From an uncultured Odoribacter sp. (lineage in GTDB: Bacteria > Bacteroidota > Bacteroidia > Bacteroidales > Marinifilaceae), in the NCBI GenBank assembly GCA_910589025.1, contig CAJURM010000005.1, forward strand, positions 62,001 through 126,000: a DNA stretch of 64,000 nt, in the 5' to 3' direction. A model generated the notes under the pieces. It made no database searches. It had not been told where the DNA came from and saw only the letters and a list, made by a program, of their open reading frames with translations. A program made the translations under genes and the position numbers. Shown here piece after piece: positions 26,348 through 35,957 of the stretch (position 1 is its first letter; each line of letters starts with the position of its first letter).

Positions 26348-27598
26348 ATGGACAAGATTATCGAGCAGAAAAAAGGATTAAAGAAAAAACATATCCCTTA
26401 TATCGCAGGAGGTGCGTTTGCCCTATTATTTATCGGCTGGCTGATTTTCGGCAACCACAGTGCCACGCTAAGAGTGGAAAAAGATAAAATTACCATTGAG
26501 GCCATCAAAAAGGGGACGTTTAACGATTACATCCGCATCATGGGTAACGTGGAACCCATTATGTTTTTCCAGTTAAGCGCCTTGGAAGGCGGACGTGTTG
26601 TTGAGAAAGTGGTTGAAGAAGGAGCCATGGTGAAGAAGGGAGAGATTATTGTCAGACTGGAAAATCCCAATCTGTCCATGGAGATATTGAAAAGTGAAGC
26701 CGACCTGGCTTACCAGGAAAATGAGCTACGTAACACATTGCTTTCGATGGAAAAAGACAAGCTGACCATCCGGCAAGACCGTCTACAAAGTGAACTGAAC
26801 GTAACCCGCAACAAACGAAAATACGAACAAAACAAAAAACTATACGAAGAAGACCTGATTGCAAAAGAAGATTACCTGATTGCAAAAGAAGATTATGAAA
26901 CTTCGGTCGAAAACAACCGCATGTTAATCGAACGGCAGAAACAGGACTCCATGTACCGTGAAATCCAGGTAGAAAATATGGAAGAGAGCTTGAATAATAT
27001 GCGCCGGAATTTGAAATTAGTCCGCGAAAGATATGACAACCTGAACGTAAAAGCCCCTATCAGCGGACAGTTGGGAACCCTGTCTGTAGAAATCGGACAA
27101 ACCGTTTCCAGCGGCATGGACATCGGCAAAATCAATGTGCTGGACAACTACAAAGTAGTCGCCCAAATCGACGAACATTACATTGATCGCGTCAGAAAAG
27201 ACCTGGCAGCATCTCTGGAACGCCAGGGGACAAATTATGAAATGAAAGTATTGAAAGTATATCCGGATGTAAAAGGAGGACAATTCAAAACGGACCTTTG
27301 CTTTGCTAAAAAGATGCCGGAAAATGTAAGAACCGGACAAACGTATCACATCAACCTGCAATTAGGGCAATCGGATGAATCTGTATTGATCCCCCGCGGT
27401 GCCTTTTATCAAAGCACCGGAGGACAATGGATTTTCGTCGTTTCGCCTGACGGCACGGAAGCTCACCGCCGTCCGATTAAAATCGGCAAGCAGAATCCGC
27501 AATATTACCAGGTGATTGACGGTTTGGAACCCGGAGAGAAAGTAATTACCTCTGGATATGAAATGTATGGGGATAACGAACGTTTAATTTTAAAATAA
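26348..27598 (+). CDS. HlyD/MacA-family periplasmic adaptor
   Basis: 416 residues: short cytosolic N-terminus, one membrane anchor (about 18-38), lipoyl-like half motifs, a long coiled-coil hairpin (about 110-230, many Lys/Glu and a repeated IAKEDY heptad), second lipoyl half (VKAPISGQLGTLSVEIGQTV), beta-barrel and membrane-proximal domain ending at DGLEPGEKVITSGYE. Such adaptors bridge MacB-like ABC transporters and TolC. No permease or ATPase follows in this operon; those are 20-38 kb away. Confidence 0.9.
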   Translation: MDKIIEQKKGLKKKHIPYIAGGAFALLFIGWLIFGNHSATLRVEKDKITIEAIKKGTFNDYIRIMGNVEPIMFFQLSALEGGRVVEKVVEEGAMVKKGEIIVRLENPNLSMEILKSEADLAYQENELRNTLLSMEKDKLTIRQDRLQSELNVTRNKRKYEQNKKLYEEDLIAKEDYLIAKEDYETSVENNRMLIERQKQDSMYREIQVENMEESLNNMRRNLKLVRERYDNLNVKAPISGQLGTLSVEIGQTVSSGMDIGKINVLDNYKVVAQIDEHYIDRVRKDLAASLERQGTNYEMKVLKVYPDVKGGQFKTDLCFAKKMPENVRTGQTYHINLQLGQSDESVLIPRGAFYQSTGGQWIFVVSPDGTEAHRRPIKIGKQNPQYYQVIDGLEPGEKVITSGYEMYGDNERLILK

Positions 27599-27646
27599 AT
27601 GTAACCAATTTAACTTTTCTTACGTCTAATATATAAAAAGCAAACG

Positions 27647-28372
27647 ATGAAAACATTACACTATATCGGTCTCATATTCCTGGTACTCGTTTTCTCTTCC
27701 TGGACCATGAAGAAAGAGATAAAAGGCTCCGGGAAAAGCCTTAAAGAACAAAGAAAAGTCACTTCTTTTGAAGGAATCAGAGTGAACAACGGTATACATG
27801 TATTCCTCTCCCAGGGAAATGAGGAATCGGTAGAAGTGGAATCGGACGACAACATCATTCCTTACATCCAGACCAAAGTCCAGGATAAGATTCTCCATAT
27901 CACATTGAAAGGAAACGAGCAAATCCGCAACTTTTCTCCCAAGCTACCCATAAATGTATATGTAACACTGAAGAATCTGCGGGAGATAAAAGCCCATTCC
28001 GCCTCTGCCGTCAAAGGGCAATCCGTCTTTCATACAGAAAACCTTGAACTCGGCGTCAAGTCAGCCGCCAGGTTAGAGTTGGAAATAGAAGCAGAAACCA
28101 TTGAACTGGAGATTTCTTCCGCAGCAAATGTAACATTAACAGGCAACGCCCACAGCATAAAAGCCGACCTTTCCGGAGCAAGCCGTTTGAATGCCTCCGA
28201 TTTGGAATCGCTGAAAGCAGAAATTGATGCGAGCGGTGCCTCGGTTGCCACCATAAAAGTGAAAGATGAACTTCAATATGACGTATCAGGAGCCGCCAAA
28301 CTCACATACAACGGCAATCCCCGAATATATAAATCAGAGGTCAGTTCCGCAGGAATCGTGAAGAAAAAGTAA
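27647..28372 (+). CDS. GIN-domain (DUF2807) secreted protein
   Basis: 241 residues with an N-terminal hydrophobic signal. The rest is a right-handed beta-helix-like head GIN domain: FEGIRVNNGIHVFLSQGN, then repeated turns with SSAANVTLTG, SGASRLNASD and SGAAKLTYNG. Function is unknown; the domain is common in secreted Bacteroidota proteins and often sits next to efflux or stress genes. It is the third gene of the sigma-54-type TolC/HlyD operon, so it may be part of the same envelope response. Confidence 0.85.
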   Translation: MKTLHYIGLIFLVLVFSSWTMKKEIKGSGKSLKEQRKVTSFEGIRVNNGIHVFLSQGNEESVEVESDDNIIPYIQTKVQDKILHITLKGNEQIRNFSPKLPINVYVTLKNLREIKAHSASAVKGQSVFHTENLELGVKSAARLELEIEAETIELEISSAANVTLTGNAHSIKADLSGASRLNASDLESLKAEIDASGASVATIKVKDELQYDVSGAAKLTYNGNPRIYKSEVSSAGIVKKK

Positions 28373-28401
28373 CCATTTTAAGTTCGACATATTCAGGCTG
28401 G

Positions 28402-28468
28402 AAAGAGATTATAAAAGTTTTATCCCGTTAGCATCTAAACGGTTAAGTAAAGCTTTAATAATCTCTTT
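28402..28468 (+). terminator. Long stem-loop, probable terminator or leader structure
   Basis: AAAGAGATTAT (28402-28412) pairs perfectly with 28458-28468, continued by about ten more pairs (two G-T) and an inner CCGTT/AACGG. TTTTT follows 3 bases after the stem. It ends the TolC operon or precedes the regulator; either is possible. Confidence 0.6.
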
Positions 28469-28499
28469 ACGTTTTTAAAGAAGAGTTGCATATTTCCTC

Positions 28500-28507
28500 T
28501 ATTTTTG
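28500..28507 (+). promoter_or_regulatory. Promoter of the TPR-TM-HTH regulator
   Basis: TATTTTTG, 14 bases before the ATG at 28522; the leader would be very short. Confidence 0.55.
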
Positions 28508-28521
28508 TGAAAAAATAAAGT

Positions 28522-30174
28522 ATGTGCAAGCTCTTTCCTTTTTGGTTTTCTCTATTTCTGTTGGGGTGCGACAGTTCCGCACCTTCCTTCTCAACAGATT
28601 TACAACAATTGGATAAACTTCTGTCTCATGTCCCGAAATTGGTGTCAGACAGTTTGTCCCGTTTGGATGTATCCCGTATGAACAAAGCTGATCAGGCTTA
28701 CTTTTATCTACTTGAAGCCTCGGCAAAAGATAAAAATTACTGTAAACTTTCCAGTGACTCCACATTACGCATCGCTGAAACGTATTTCACACAAACCAAC
28801 GACCGCTACAACCTGGGACGAACACAATACTATATTGCAAGGCATCTACATAATACAAATACACCAGAAGATTCTTATATAATACTTAAAAAAGCTGAAA
28901 ACAATATTCAAGAATGTCAAATTAAAGACAACCATTTATTAGGATTAATTTATTCTCAATTAGGTGTATTACAATCCAGACAAAATAATTATCGAGAAGC
29001 TCAAAAATATTACGAAAAGTCTTTATCTGCATTTACCAAAATTCAAGACACGCTGTCAATCTTAATAAGTACAAAACAATTAGCATGGATTTACTTTAGT
29101 CAAGAAAAATACGAACAATCAAAAGAAGTTCTTCAAAAAGGCATTGACATTATTGAACAAAATAAAAAACCTACAAACAATCTCCTATTGATAAAAACAC
29201 ATGCCAGTCTATTAAACGGACTAAATTTATACTACCAGAAAATTCAAAATCATGACGAGGCTTTAAAAGTAAGTAAACAAGCCATTATCCAACTGGAAAA
29301 AGAAAACATACACGTTCCTTCAAATTATTACTCAGCCCTAATCACTACATACATTGAAAAACATCAAATCGACAGCATCTATCCTTATTGCCAGAAAATG
29401 CTGACCAACTCCATAAAGGAAAATAATCTCCTGAACCAACTCACTGTTTATAAAAATTTGATTGACTACGAAAAAACAAAAGGGAATTACAAACCCCTCT
29501 CCGAATATCAGGAAAAATACATCGAACTAAAAGACACTTACAACAAGCAATTAAAATTCAACGAAATCATCAAACTGGAAAAGAGATACAATTACTCGGA
29601 AAAAGAGCGGCTATACTACAAAACCAAGACTAAAAACCTTTGGCTGCTTATTTTCATGCTAATCCTTATTATCATCGCCTCTCTCATTCTTCTATACTCC
29701 ACTTGGCTACAACGAAAGCTGAAAGACAAAAACTTACAATTATCCGAACAGATTAAAAAAGTGGAATGGGGACTCGTATTATCGAAAGAACTGATCCGGG
29801 ACAATTCCAATCAATACATTCAGCTGGAAAAAGTCCTCAACCGGTATGCAACGCTGGTTCCTCAACAATTGTTTGAAGAGTTCCGCTCGCTCCACCACAC
29901 CCAACAAATCCACTATTCCGAACATCTGCTCTTTTCTTTGACCAACATAAACAGTGAATTCTCCCGAAGATTGAAACAAAAGCATCCGAATCTCACTTCC
30001 AATGACATACTTTTAGCATCCATGCTCCATTATCAATGGGAACTTGACGATATTGCCCATATCTTTCAAACTTCCCTCGAAGCAATACAAAAAAGAAGCG
30101 TCCGCTTAAAAACAAAATTAGAAAGAAAAGAACCGGACATCAAAAGTTTAGAAAAATACCTTTCAAAAATCTAA
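28522..30174 (+). CDS. Membrane-anchored TPR regulator with C-terminal helix-turn-helix
   Basis: 550 residues. It begins with a lipoprotein-like signal (FLFLLGCDSS pattern, Cys at about 15), then helical repeats with TPR character (about 60-340), a membrane segment (about 373-394), a coiled-coil, and a C-terminal DNA-binding-like part (NLTSNDILLASMLHY then LDDIAHIFQTSLEAIQKRSVRLKTKL) of LuxR-type. The architecture places TPRs outside and the helix-turn-helix inside the cell, a one-component membrane regulator. A second such protein is at 55693. A target cannot be read; the downstream DUF3244-like gene or the efflux operon are candidates. It is AT-rich in the middle (28800-29400), suggesting a different evolutionary rate. 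Confidence 0.75.
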   Translation: MCKLFPFWFSLFLLGCDSSAPSFSTDLQQLDKLLSHVPKLVSDSLSRLDVSRMNKADQAYFYLLEASAKDKNYCKLSSDSTLRIAETYFTQTNDRYNLGRTQYYIARHLHNTNTPEDSYIILKKAENNIQECQIKDNHLLGLIYSQLGVLQSRQNNYREAQKYYEKSLSAFTKIQDTLSILISTKQLAWIYFSQEKYEQSKEVLQKGIDIIEQNKKPTNNLLLIKTHASLLNGLNLYYQKIQNHDEALKVSKQAIIQLEKENIHVPSNYYSALITTYIEKHQIDSIYPYCQKMLTNSIKENNLLNQLTVYKNLIDYEKTKGNYKPLSEYQEKYIELKDTYNKQLKFNEIIKLEKRYNYSEKERLYYKTKTKNLWLLIFMLILIIIASLILLYSTWLQRKLKDKNLQLSEQIKKVEWGLVLSKELIRDNSNQYIQLEKVLNRYATLVPQQLFEEFRSLHHTQQIHYSEHLLFSLTNINSEFSRRLKQKHPNLTSNDILLASMLHYQWELDDIAHIFQTSLEAIQKRSVRLKTKLERKEPDIKSLEKYLSKI

Positions 30175-30352
30175 AATAACCTTACGACAACACATGTCCC
30201 GACATAAAAAGAAATAAAACCCTAAAAATCAATAGAAATATTTTACACCAAAACTATTTTGTCCCGGTGTATGTCCTCATGAAATATTTGCTGAAAGTGA
30301 AACTATCTCCTTACTTTGGAAAAAATTTTAACAGCAAAATATTATCGAAACT

Positions 30353-30742
30353 ATGAGAACAAAATTATCCATGTTGGTGTGCGTATTAGGGATGTGTCTT
30401 CTTTTTGCAAAAACCTCTTCTGCTCAATTGACAGAAGAAAACATCAGATTCCAATCTCAATGGGATGCAGAATTTACACCAGTATCACTTGAACCGGAGT
30501 ATTTGACAGCCAGCTTATCTCATGTAAACAAGACCATAAGCGGCACATTCGCATTTAATTACGGTATCGTCACGTTCTGGATTATCAATGAGGCAGGCGA
30601 ATTGTGTCTGAGCGAAGAAGTCAGCGCTATTGCCAACGGCAATTATCTGCTCGATTTAAGCAAACTGGAAGCCGGAAAATACCGTTTACAATGCTATTTG
30701 CCCGGAGAGCCGATGCAATTTGCTTACTTTGAACTGCATTAA
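30353..30742 (+). CDS. Small secreted protein, DUF3244-like
   Basis: 129 residues with signal peptide (MRTKLSMLVCVLGMCLLFA, ending in SSAQ). The mature part is a small Ig-like beta-sandwich (about 50-125) ending FAYFELH, similar to DUF3244 proteins that often occur near TPR regulators in Bacteroides. Function is unknown. It is preceded by a TTACTTTGG element near 30311 that might be a promoter. Confidence 0.65.
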   Translation: MRTKLSMLVCVLGMCLLFAKTSSAQLTEENIRFQSQWDAEFTPVSLEPEYLTASLSHVNKTISGTFAFNYGIVTFWIINEAGELCLSEEVSAIANGNYLLDLSKLEAGKYRLQCYLPGEPMQFAYFELH

Positions 30743-30779
30743 AATATCCCGAATTGATTTAAAAAAGTCAATTTTCTGT

Positions 30780-30813
30780 TTTGCTATGCCCGTCCCCTAT
30801 AGGGCATAGCAAA
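30780..30813 (+). terminator. Terminator after the DUF3244-like gene
   Basis: Perfect 12-bp stem TTTGCTATGCCC/GGGCATAGCAAA followed by ATTTT. Confidence 0.85.
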
Positions 30814-30855
30814 TTTTCCCTTAAAATTTTACTAAACTAAACGCCCCCAGGGCAT

Positions 30856-30935
30856 GAACCTGCACTTCGGAGTAGAATCTGAATTTTTACCAAGCTTTAT
30901 CAGATTTTCTCTATCTATTCGTGCAGGTTCTTTTC
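30856..30935 (+). other. Structured noncoding segment upstream of the protease gene
   Basis: GAACCTGCAC (30856-30865) pairs exactly with 30921-30930, enclosing a smaller AATCTG/CAGATT stem, and TTTT follows. It may be a second terminator, a small RNA or a leader structure. Nothing else is seen between 30743 and 31055 apart from the terminator. Confidence 0.4.
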
Positions 30936-31055
30936 ATTTCCACTGTCCGATTGCAGCAAGACCCCTAATTTGTACTTCTTTATTTCATTTCACTTTATTT
31001 TTTAGTAAGTTCGCACAATAAAGGCTTACAAACCATATCCATTTATTATATCACC

Positions 31056-34000
31056 ATGAAAAAAAACATTTTATCCGCTATCCTTTTCTTTCTCTGCTTA
31101 GGGAGTTATGCACAGGAAGCCCGGCTTCTGAGATTCCCGCATATACAGGGAGATAAAATCGTATTTTCCTATGCAGGCGACCTCTATTCCGTCTCAGCAA
31201 ACGGAGGAACTGCCCGACGGCTCACCTCCCATCCAGGTTACGAAATGTTTCCCCGCATCTCACCCGACGGAAAACATATCGCCTTTACAGGGCAATATGA
31301 CGGCAACACCGAAGTTTTCGTTATTCCGGTTGAAGGAGGCGAACCCCGAAGACTGACCTTTACCGCGACCTTAGGACGCGACGATTTGGGCGACCGGATG
31401 GGTCCGAACAACATTGTTATCGGGTGGACTCCCGACAGCAAAAATATCTTATACCGGACCCGACAATATACTTTCAATGATTTTACCGGACAATTAATGT
31501 TGGTTCCTGTGGAAGGGGGCGAACCGAAAGAGATTTCATTGAAAAACGGAGGCTTCGCATCCTTCTCGCCGGACGGCAATCAATTAGCTTACAATTACAT
31601 ATTCCGGGAATTCAGGACCTGGAAAAGATACAAGGGAGGAATGGCTGACGACATCCGCATTTTCGACTTCAACAGCAAAAAATCTGAAAAAATCACCGAC
31701 AATCCCAGTCAGAACATCATCCCCATGTGGAGTACCGACGGAAAAGAAATCTACTATATTTCCGACCGGGACAATGTCATGAACCTGTATGTATACAACC
31801 TCACTGACAAAAGCACCAAACAGCTCACACATTATACCGACTACGACATCAAATTTCCGGCTATCGGAAAAGACCGGATTGTCTATGAAAACGGAGGATA
31901 CATTTACAAATTCGACACCCGCACGAAACAAGCGGAAAAAATCACCGTTTCCATTGAAAACGATCAGATTTATTCCCGTCCCGAATTAAAAGACGTCAGC
32001 AACCAAATCCACAGCATTGACCTGTCGCCCAACGGAGAACGGGTGTTAATCACCGCCCGGGGAGACCTCTATTCCATTCCTGCCAAAGAAGGCATTACCT
32101 ACAATCTGACCCACTCTTCCGATGCCAACGACTTTGCCGGCAGCTGGTCGCCCGACGGAACCCAGATTGCATATATTTCAGACAAAACCGGCGAATTCAA
32201 TATCTGGCTCCGCGACGCCATTAGCGGACAAGAACGCCAACTGACCCAAAATCTGAAAACTTATATCTTCGACCTGCTTTGGTCACCGGATTCCCAAAAA
32301 ATCCTCTGGAACGACAAAAAGAACACACTGAATATAACAGATATCACCACCGGACAAACCGAAACAATCGAAACCTCCGGACTCAGTCCCATTCATTCCT
32401 ACAATTGGTCGCCGGACAGCAGATACATCACCTATGTCCTACCGCAAAAAAACATGAACAACATTCTGGTTTACGACATAATCAACAAACAGAAACACCG
32501 GATTACAGACGGCTGGTACAGCGCCCAGTCGCCCAATTTCAGCAAAGACGGGAAACACCTGGTATTTGTTTCTTCCCGGACATTTAATCCGACATACAGC
32601 AATACCGAATGGAATCACGTATACAACAACATGCAGAAAGTATATATCCTTCCGTTAGCCAAAGAAGCGGAAATACCTTTCGCTCCGTCAAACGACCAAA
32701 TCCAGACTAAAAAACCGGAAAAGGAGAGCAAAAACAGCAAAAAGGAACAGGATGCCGTCACATACGATTTCTCCGGTTTGGAAAACCGTATCATCGAACT
32801 GCCCGTCACGCCGTCTTATTACTACAATATCCACATGATAGGCAAAAACGTATACTACAACCGGGGAGGCCAAACATACATTTACAATTTAGACAGTAAA
32901 AAAGAAACAGGCACAGGGGTGCATGTCAGCTTCGGAGCCGGCTACAAAAAAGCGGCAGCCTTGAGCGGCAAAAAAATCCAGGTCATTGACATCCCCGTAT
33001 CAACGGTCACAATAGATAAACCAATCTCCCTTTCCGGCGTGAAGAAAAATATCGACTACCACCAGGAATGGCAGCAGATATACAATGAAAGCTGGCGACA
33101 AATGCGCGATTTCTTTTACGCCAAAAACATGCACGGCGTGGACTGGAATGCCGTCTACGACAAATACAACGCATTGATTCCCTATGTCAATCACCGTACA
33201 GACCTCACTTACATCATTGGCGAAATGATTGGCGAACTGAATGTGGGGCACGCTTACTCACAAAACGGAGAGCACCCGGAACCCGCCCGAATCCCGATGG
33301 GATTACTCGGAGCCCGTTTTGAAAAAGACCCTTCCGGCTATTTTAAAGTGAAGAAAATCATCCGGGGAGCCAACTGGAACAAGAAAACGCGTTCTCCCTT
33401 AACCATGCCGGGCGTGGAAGTCAAAGAAGGGGACTATATCATTTCCATCAACGGGAACTCCCTTAAAAACACCGACAATCTTTTCCGCCACTTGATTGAC
33501 ATGGCAGACAAGACCATTGAACTGGAAGTAAACAAAGAACCTTCTACCAAAGGTGCACGCAAAGTGTTGGTAACTCCGCTTGCCGACGAATCCCAGCTAT
33601 ATTACTACAATTGGGTGCAGAACAACATTAAAAAAGTGAACGAAGCCACCCACGGTGAAGTGGGTTACATCCATATTCCGGACATGGGAGTTGCCGGTCT
33701 GAACGAATTTGTCAAACACTATTACCCTCAATTGAACAAAAAGGCGCTCATCATAGACGACCGGGGAAACGGCGGAGGAAACGTATCACCCATGATTACC
33801 GAACGCCTGTTGCGTACCCCCATGTTCTATACGATGCACACCAACCAAACAGAAGGCTCTGTTAATCCGGTAGGTACTTTCGTCGGGCCGAAAGTCCTTT
33901 TAATCAATGAATATTCCGCATCGGACGGGGACTTATTCCCATACCGCTTCAAATACAACAAACTGGGAACCATCATCGGACGGCGCACATGGGGCGGAGT

Positions 34001-34271
34001 CGTCGGTTACAGCGGTACGGTTCCGGTTGTTGACGGAGGTTCTATCGTCACACCCTCCTATGCACCATACGCCGTTGACGGCAGCGGCTTCATCATCGAA
34101 GGCACCGGTGTCACCCCTCACATCGACATCGAAAACGACCCTTATAAAGAATACCTGGGGGAAGACGAACAACTGAACAAAGCCATTGAGGTAATTCTCG
34201 AAAAACTGAAAACCGAATCACCGCAACATCCTGCCATCCCGGATTTCCCGGACAAATCAGGAAAGCAATAA
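31056..34271 (+). CDS. Tricorn-like S41 peptidase
   Basis: 1071 residues with a signal peptide (MKKNILSAILFFLCLGSYA), so exported. Order: two beta-propellers built of repeated PD40/WD-type SPDG motifs (about 25-590), a helical C1 domain, a PDZ domain (about 740-840) and a C-terminal S41 serine peptidase with the nucleophile at about 955 in EYSASDGD and IDDRGNGGGN. In tricorn proteases the propellers gate substrate access and the enzyme cuts peptides. The Bacteroidota secreted forms probably digest peptides in the periplasm or outside. It is a single-gene unit with its own terminator. Confidence 0.9.
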   Translation: MKKNILSAILFFLCLGSYAQEARLLRFPHIQGDKIVFSYAGDLYSVSANGGTARRLTSHPGYEMFPRISPDGKHIAFTGQYDGNTEVFVIPVEGGEPRRLTFTATLGRDDLGDRMGPNNIVIGWTPDSKNILYRTRQYTFNDFTGQLMLVPVEGGEPKEISLKNGGFASFSPDGNQLAYNYIFREFRTWKRYKGGMADDIRIFDFNSKKSEKITDNPSQNIIPMWSTDGKEIYYISDRDNVMNLYVYNLTDKSTKQLTHYTDYDIKFPAIGKDRIVYENGGYIYKFDTRTKQAEKITVSIENDQIYSRPELKDVSNQIHSIDLSPNGERVLITARGDLYSIPAKEGITYNLTHSSDANDFAGSWSPDGTQIAYISDKTGEFNIWLRDAISGQERQLTQNLKTYIFDLLWSPDSQKILWNDKKNTLNITDITTGQTETIETSGLSPIHSYNWSPDSRYITYVLPQKNMNNILVYDIINKQKHRITDGWYSAQSPNFSKDGKHLVFVSSRTFNPTYSNTEWNHVYNNMQKVYILPLAKEAEIPFAPSNDQIQTKKPEKESKNSKKEQDAVTYDFSGLENRIIELPVTPSYYYNIHMIGKNVYYNRGGQTYIYNLDSKKETGTGVHVSFGAGYKKAAALSGKKIQVIDIPVSTVTIDKPISLSGVKKNIDYHQEWQQIYNESWRQMRDFFYAKNMHGVDWNAVYDKYNALIPYVNHRTDLTYIIGEMIGELNVGHAYSQNGEHPEPARIPMGLLGARFEKDPSGYFKVKKIIRGANWNKKTRSPLTMPGVEVKEGDYIISINGNSLKNTDNLFRHLIDMADKTIELEVNKEPSTKGARKVLVTPLADESQLYYYNWVQNNIKKVNEATHGEVGYIHIPDMGVAGLNEFVKHYYPQLNKKALIIDDRGNGGGNVSPMITERLLRTPMFYTMHTNQTEGSVNPVGTFVGPKVLLINEYSASDGDLFPYRFKYNKLGTIIGRRTWGGVVGYSGTVPVVDGGSIVTPSYAPYAVDGSGFIIEGTGVTPHIDIENDPYKEYLGEDEQLNKAIEVILEKLKTESPQHPAIPDFPDKSGKQ

Positions 34272-34284
34272 CCCCACTCCTCCC

Positions 34285-34316
34285 AACGCCCGGAAATAAA
34301 ATTCCGGGCGTTTTAA
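34285..34316 (+). terminator. Terminator of the tricorn-like gene
   Basis: Stem AACGCCCGGAA/TTCCGGGCGTT, loop ATAAAA, then TTTAA. Confidence 0.9.
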
Positions 34317-34535
34317 TTCAACTACATTGAGCCGGAATTAATTGAACTTAAATCCCATACAAGCAGCACACGCCTCATTTCCTCCTAAAAAACCGATTTG
34401 GTTGCAAATAATTTCACTTTTAACACAGCTATTTCTCGGTTTGTTATAACCTCATGAAAACAAATATCATTCAAATCGGGAATAAAAAGGGGAGGGATGA
34501 TACTTCCGGCGGAAATTTTGCTATAATATCTCCTT

Positions 34536-35954
34536 TTATTCTGCAAGGCGGCCAATGGACTTGAGGTATTGGGTTTCGCTCATTTTGAGGGCGGCTTTGG
34601 CTTCGACCCATTGGGTTTGGGCTTCTTGCCACTGCGCCTGGGCTTCCAGGAGGTTGGTGAGGCTTTCCATGCCTACTTTATATTGGTTGTTACTGATTCG
34701 CAGGTTTTCTTCGGCTTGCAAGAGAGCATTTTTTGCCATCTTAATGCGGACCTGGGCATCCTGGATGTTAAAACGGGCGGCAGCGACTTCCAGTTCCATC
34801 AATTGGGCGGATTTTTCAAGATTCAGCCGACTCATCTCGTGCTCCATCCGGGCTGCTTTGTATTTATTACGTCCTTCGCCCCAATAAAACAAAGGTATTT
34901 CAACAAAAGCCAACGCATTAAAAGAGGCTTTTGACTCCCGTTCTCCATTCAGTTCCAAGCCTCCCCCATATCCATAGCCTGCTGTCAGTCCGACCTGCGG
35001 CAAAAAATCCGAACGGGTGAGGTTTACTTCTTTCTCTTTCAATAACATTTCTTCCTGTAACAAATAATAATCGGGCCGTTGTGTAATTTCCGCAGACTGT
35101 GTAAGAATACCGGGCATGATTGTTTCTGACAGGCTGTCCCGGACAGAAATATTCGTTTGCAGATTCAGTCCGATAAGCCGGCAAAGATTCATCTGCGAAA
35201 GCACCAATCCGTTCCGGGCTTTCTGTACCATCAAATCGGCTTCGTTATACCGGACCTGCACTTTCAGCACATCATTCCCCGTCGCCATGCCCACCTTCCC
35301 GGCATTTTCAACATTTTTCAATAATTCCGCCACTGCCTGCCGATAAGATTCCGCCGCTTTCACCTGCTCTTCCACTCCCAACAATTGCCAATAGGCTTTA
35401 TCTGTCTCCGCAAACACGTCCGAGCGACTCAGGCGTATATTCGCATTCGCCATTGCTTCCCCAACTTTTGACATTTCATGTGCCGTACGGACTTTTCCTC
35501 CCAGATAGAGCGCTTGCTGCAATTGTACACCTACCGAATAAACCCCTCTCATTCCGACTTTAATACCGATATCCGGCAAAAAGGCATACTCTTTAAAAAC
35601 AGGTTTCCCGTCTTTCCCGATAACCGGATGCCCGGTAGAGGGGTCCACCACCACATTCGGCTGCAAAGTTCCGTTTTCATCGGGTACATAAGTCGGCAAA
35701 TAGCCTCCTTTCAAATTATAGGAATACTTCTCCTGATTATAAAAACCCATTCCCGTAGCTGACAAACGGGGAAAATATCCGGCCCGGTATGCTTTCGTCT
35801 CGCTCTCCGCCTTTTCCAGTTGCTTTTGCGCAATAGCTATCTGCTTACTGTTTTCCAACGCCATTTCCCGGCATTGCTGCAAGGTGAGAATCACTTGAGC
35901 ATCCGCCATCGGAACCAATAGAAACAAACTGAAAATCAATAATATCTTTTTCAT
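34536..35954 (-). CDS. TolC-family outer membrane protein of RND pump 1
   Basis: 472 residues with signal peptide (MKKILLIFSLFLLVPMADAQ). It begins ILTLQQCREMALENSKQIA and ends ALKMSETQYLKSIGRL, like its paralogue at 41201; helical repeats span the rest. It starts three bases after the RND gene on the same strand and should form the exit duct for that pump. Confidence 0.9.
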   Translation of the reverse strand: MKKILLIFSLFLLVPMADAQVILTLQQCREMALENSKQIAIAQKQLEKAESETKAYRAGYFPRLSATGMGFYNQEKYSYNLKGGYLPTYVPDENGTLQPNVVVDPSTGHPVIGKDGKPVFKEYAFLPDIGIKVGMRGVYSVGVQLQQALYLGGKVRTAHEMSKVGEAMANANIRLSRSDVFAETDKAYWQLLGVEEQVKAAESYRQAVAELLKNVENAGKVGMATGNDVLKVQVRYNEADLMVQKARNGLVLSQMNLCRLIGLNLQTNISVRDSLSETIMPGILTQSAEITQRPDYYLLQEEMLLKEKEVNLTRSDFLPQVGLTAGYGYGGGLELNGERESKASFNALAFVEIPLFYWGEGRNKYKAARMEHEMSRLNLEKSAQLMELEVAAARFNIQDAQVRIKMAKNALLQAEENLRISNNQYKVGMESLTNLLEAQAQWQEAQTQWVEAKAALKMSETQYLKSIGRLAE

Positions 35955-35957
35955 ATC

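Noticed and set aside
26852..26899. Direct repeat in the HlyD gene giving IAKEDY twice
   Set aside because: It is two heptads of the coiled-coil hairpin and is common in this family, not a recent duplication of interest.
30301..30330. Possible sigma-54 promoter before the DUF3244-like gene
   Set aside because: TGG is present but the -24 box continues with A only and no G falls at the -12 position.
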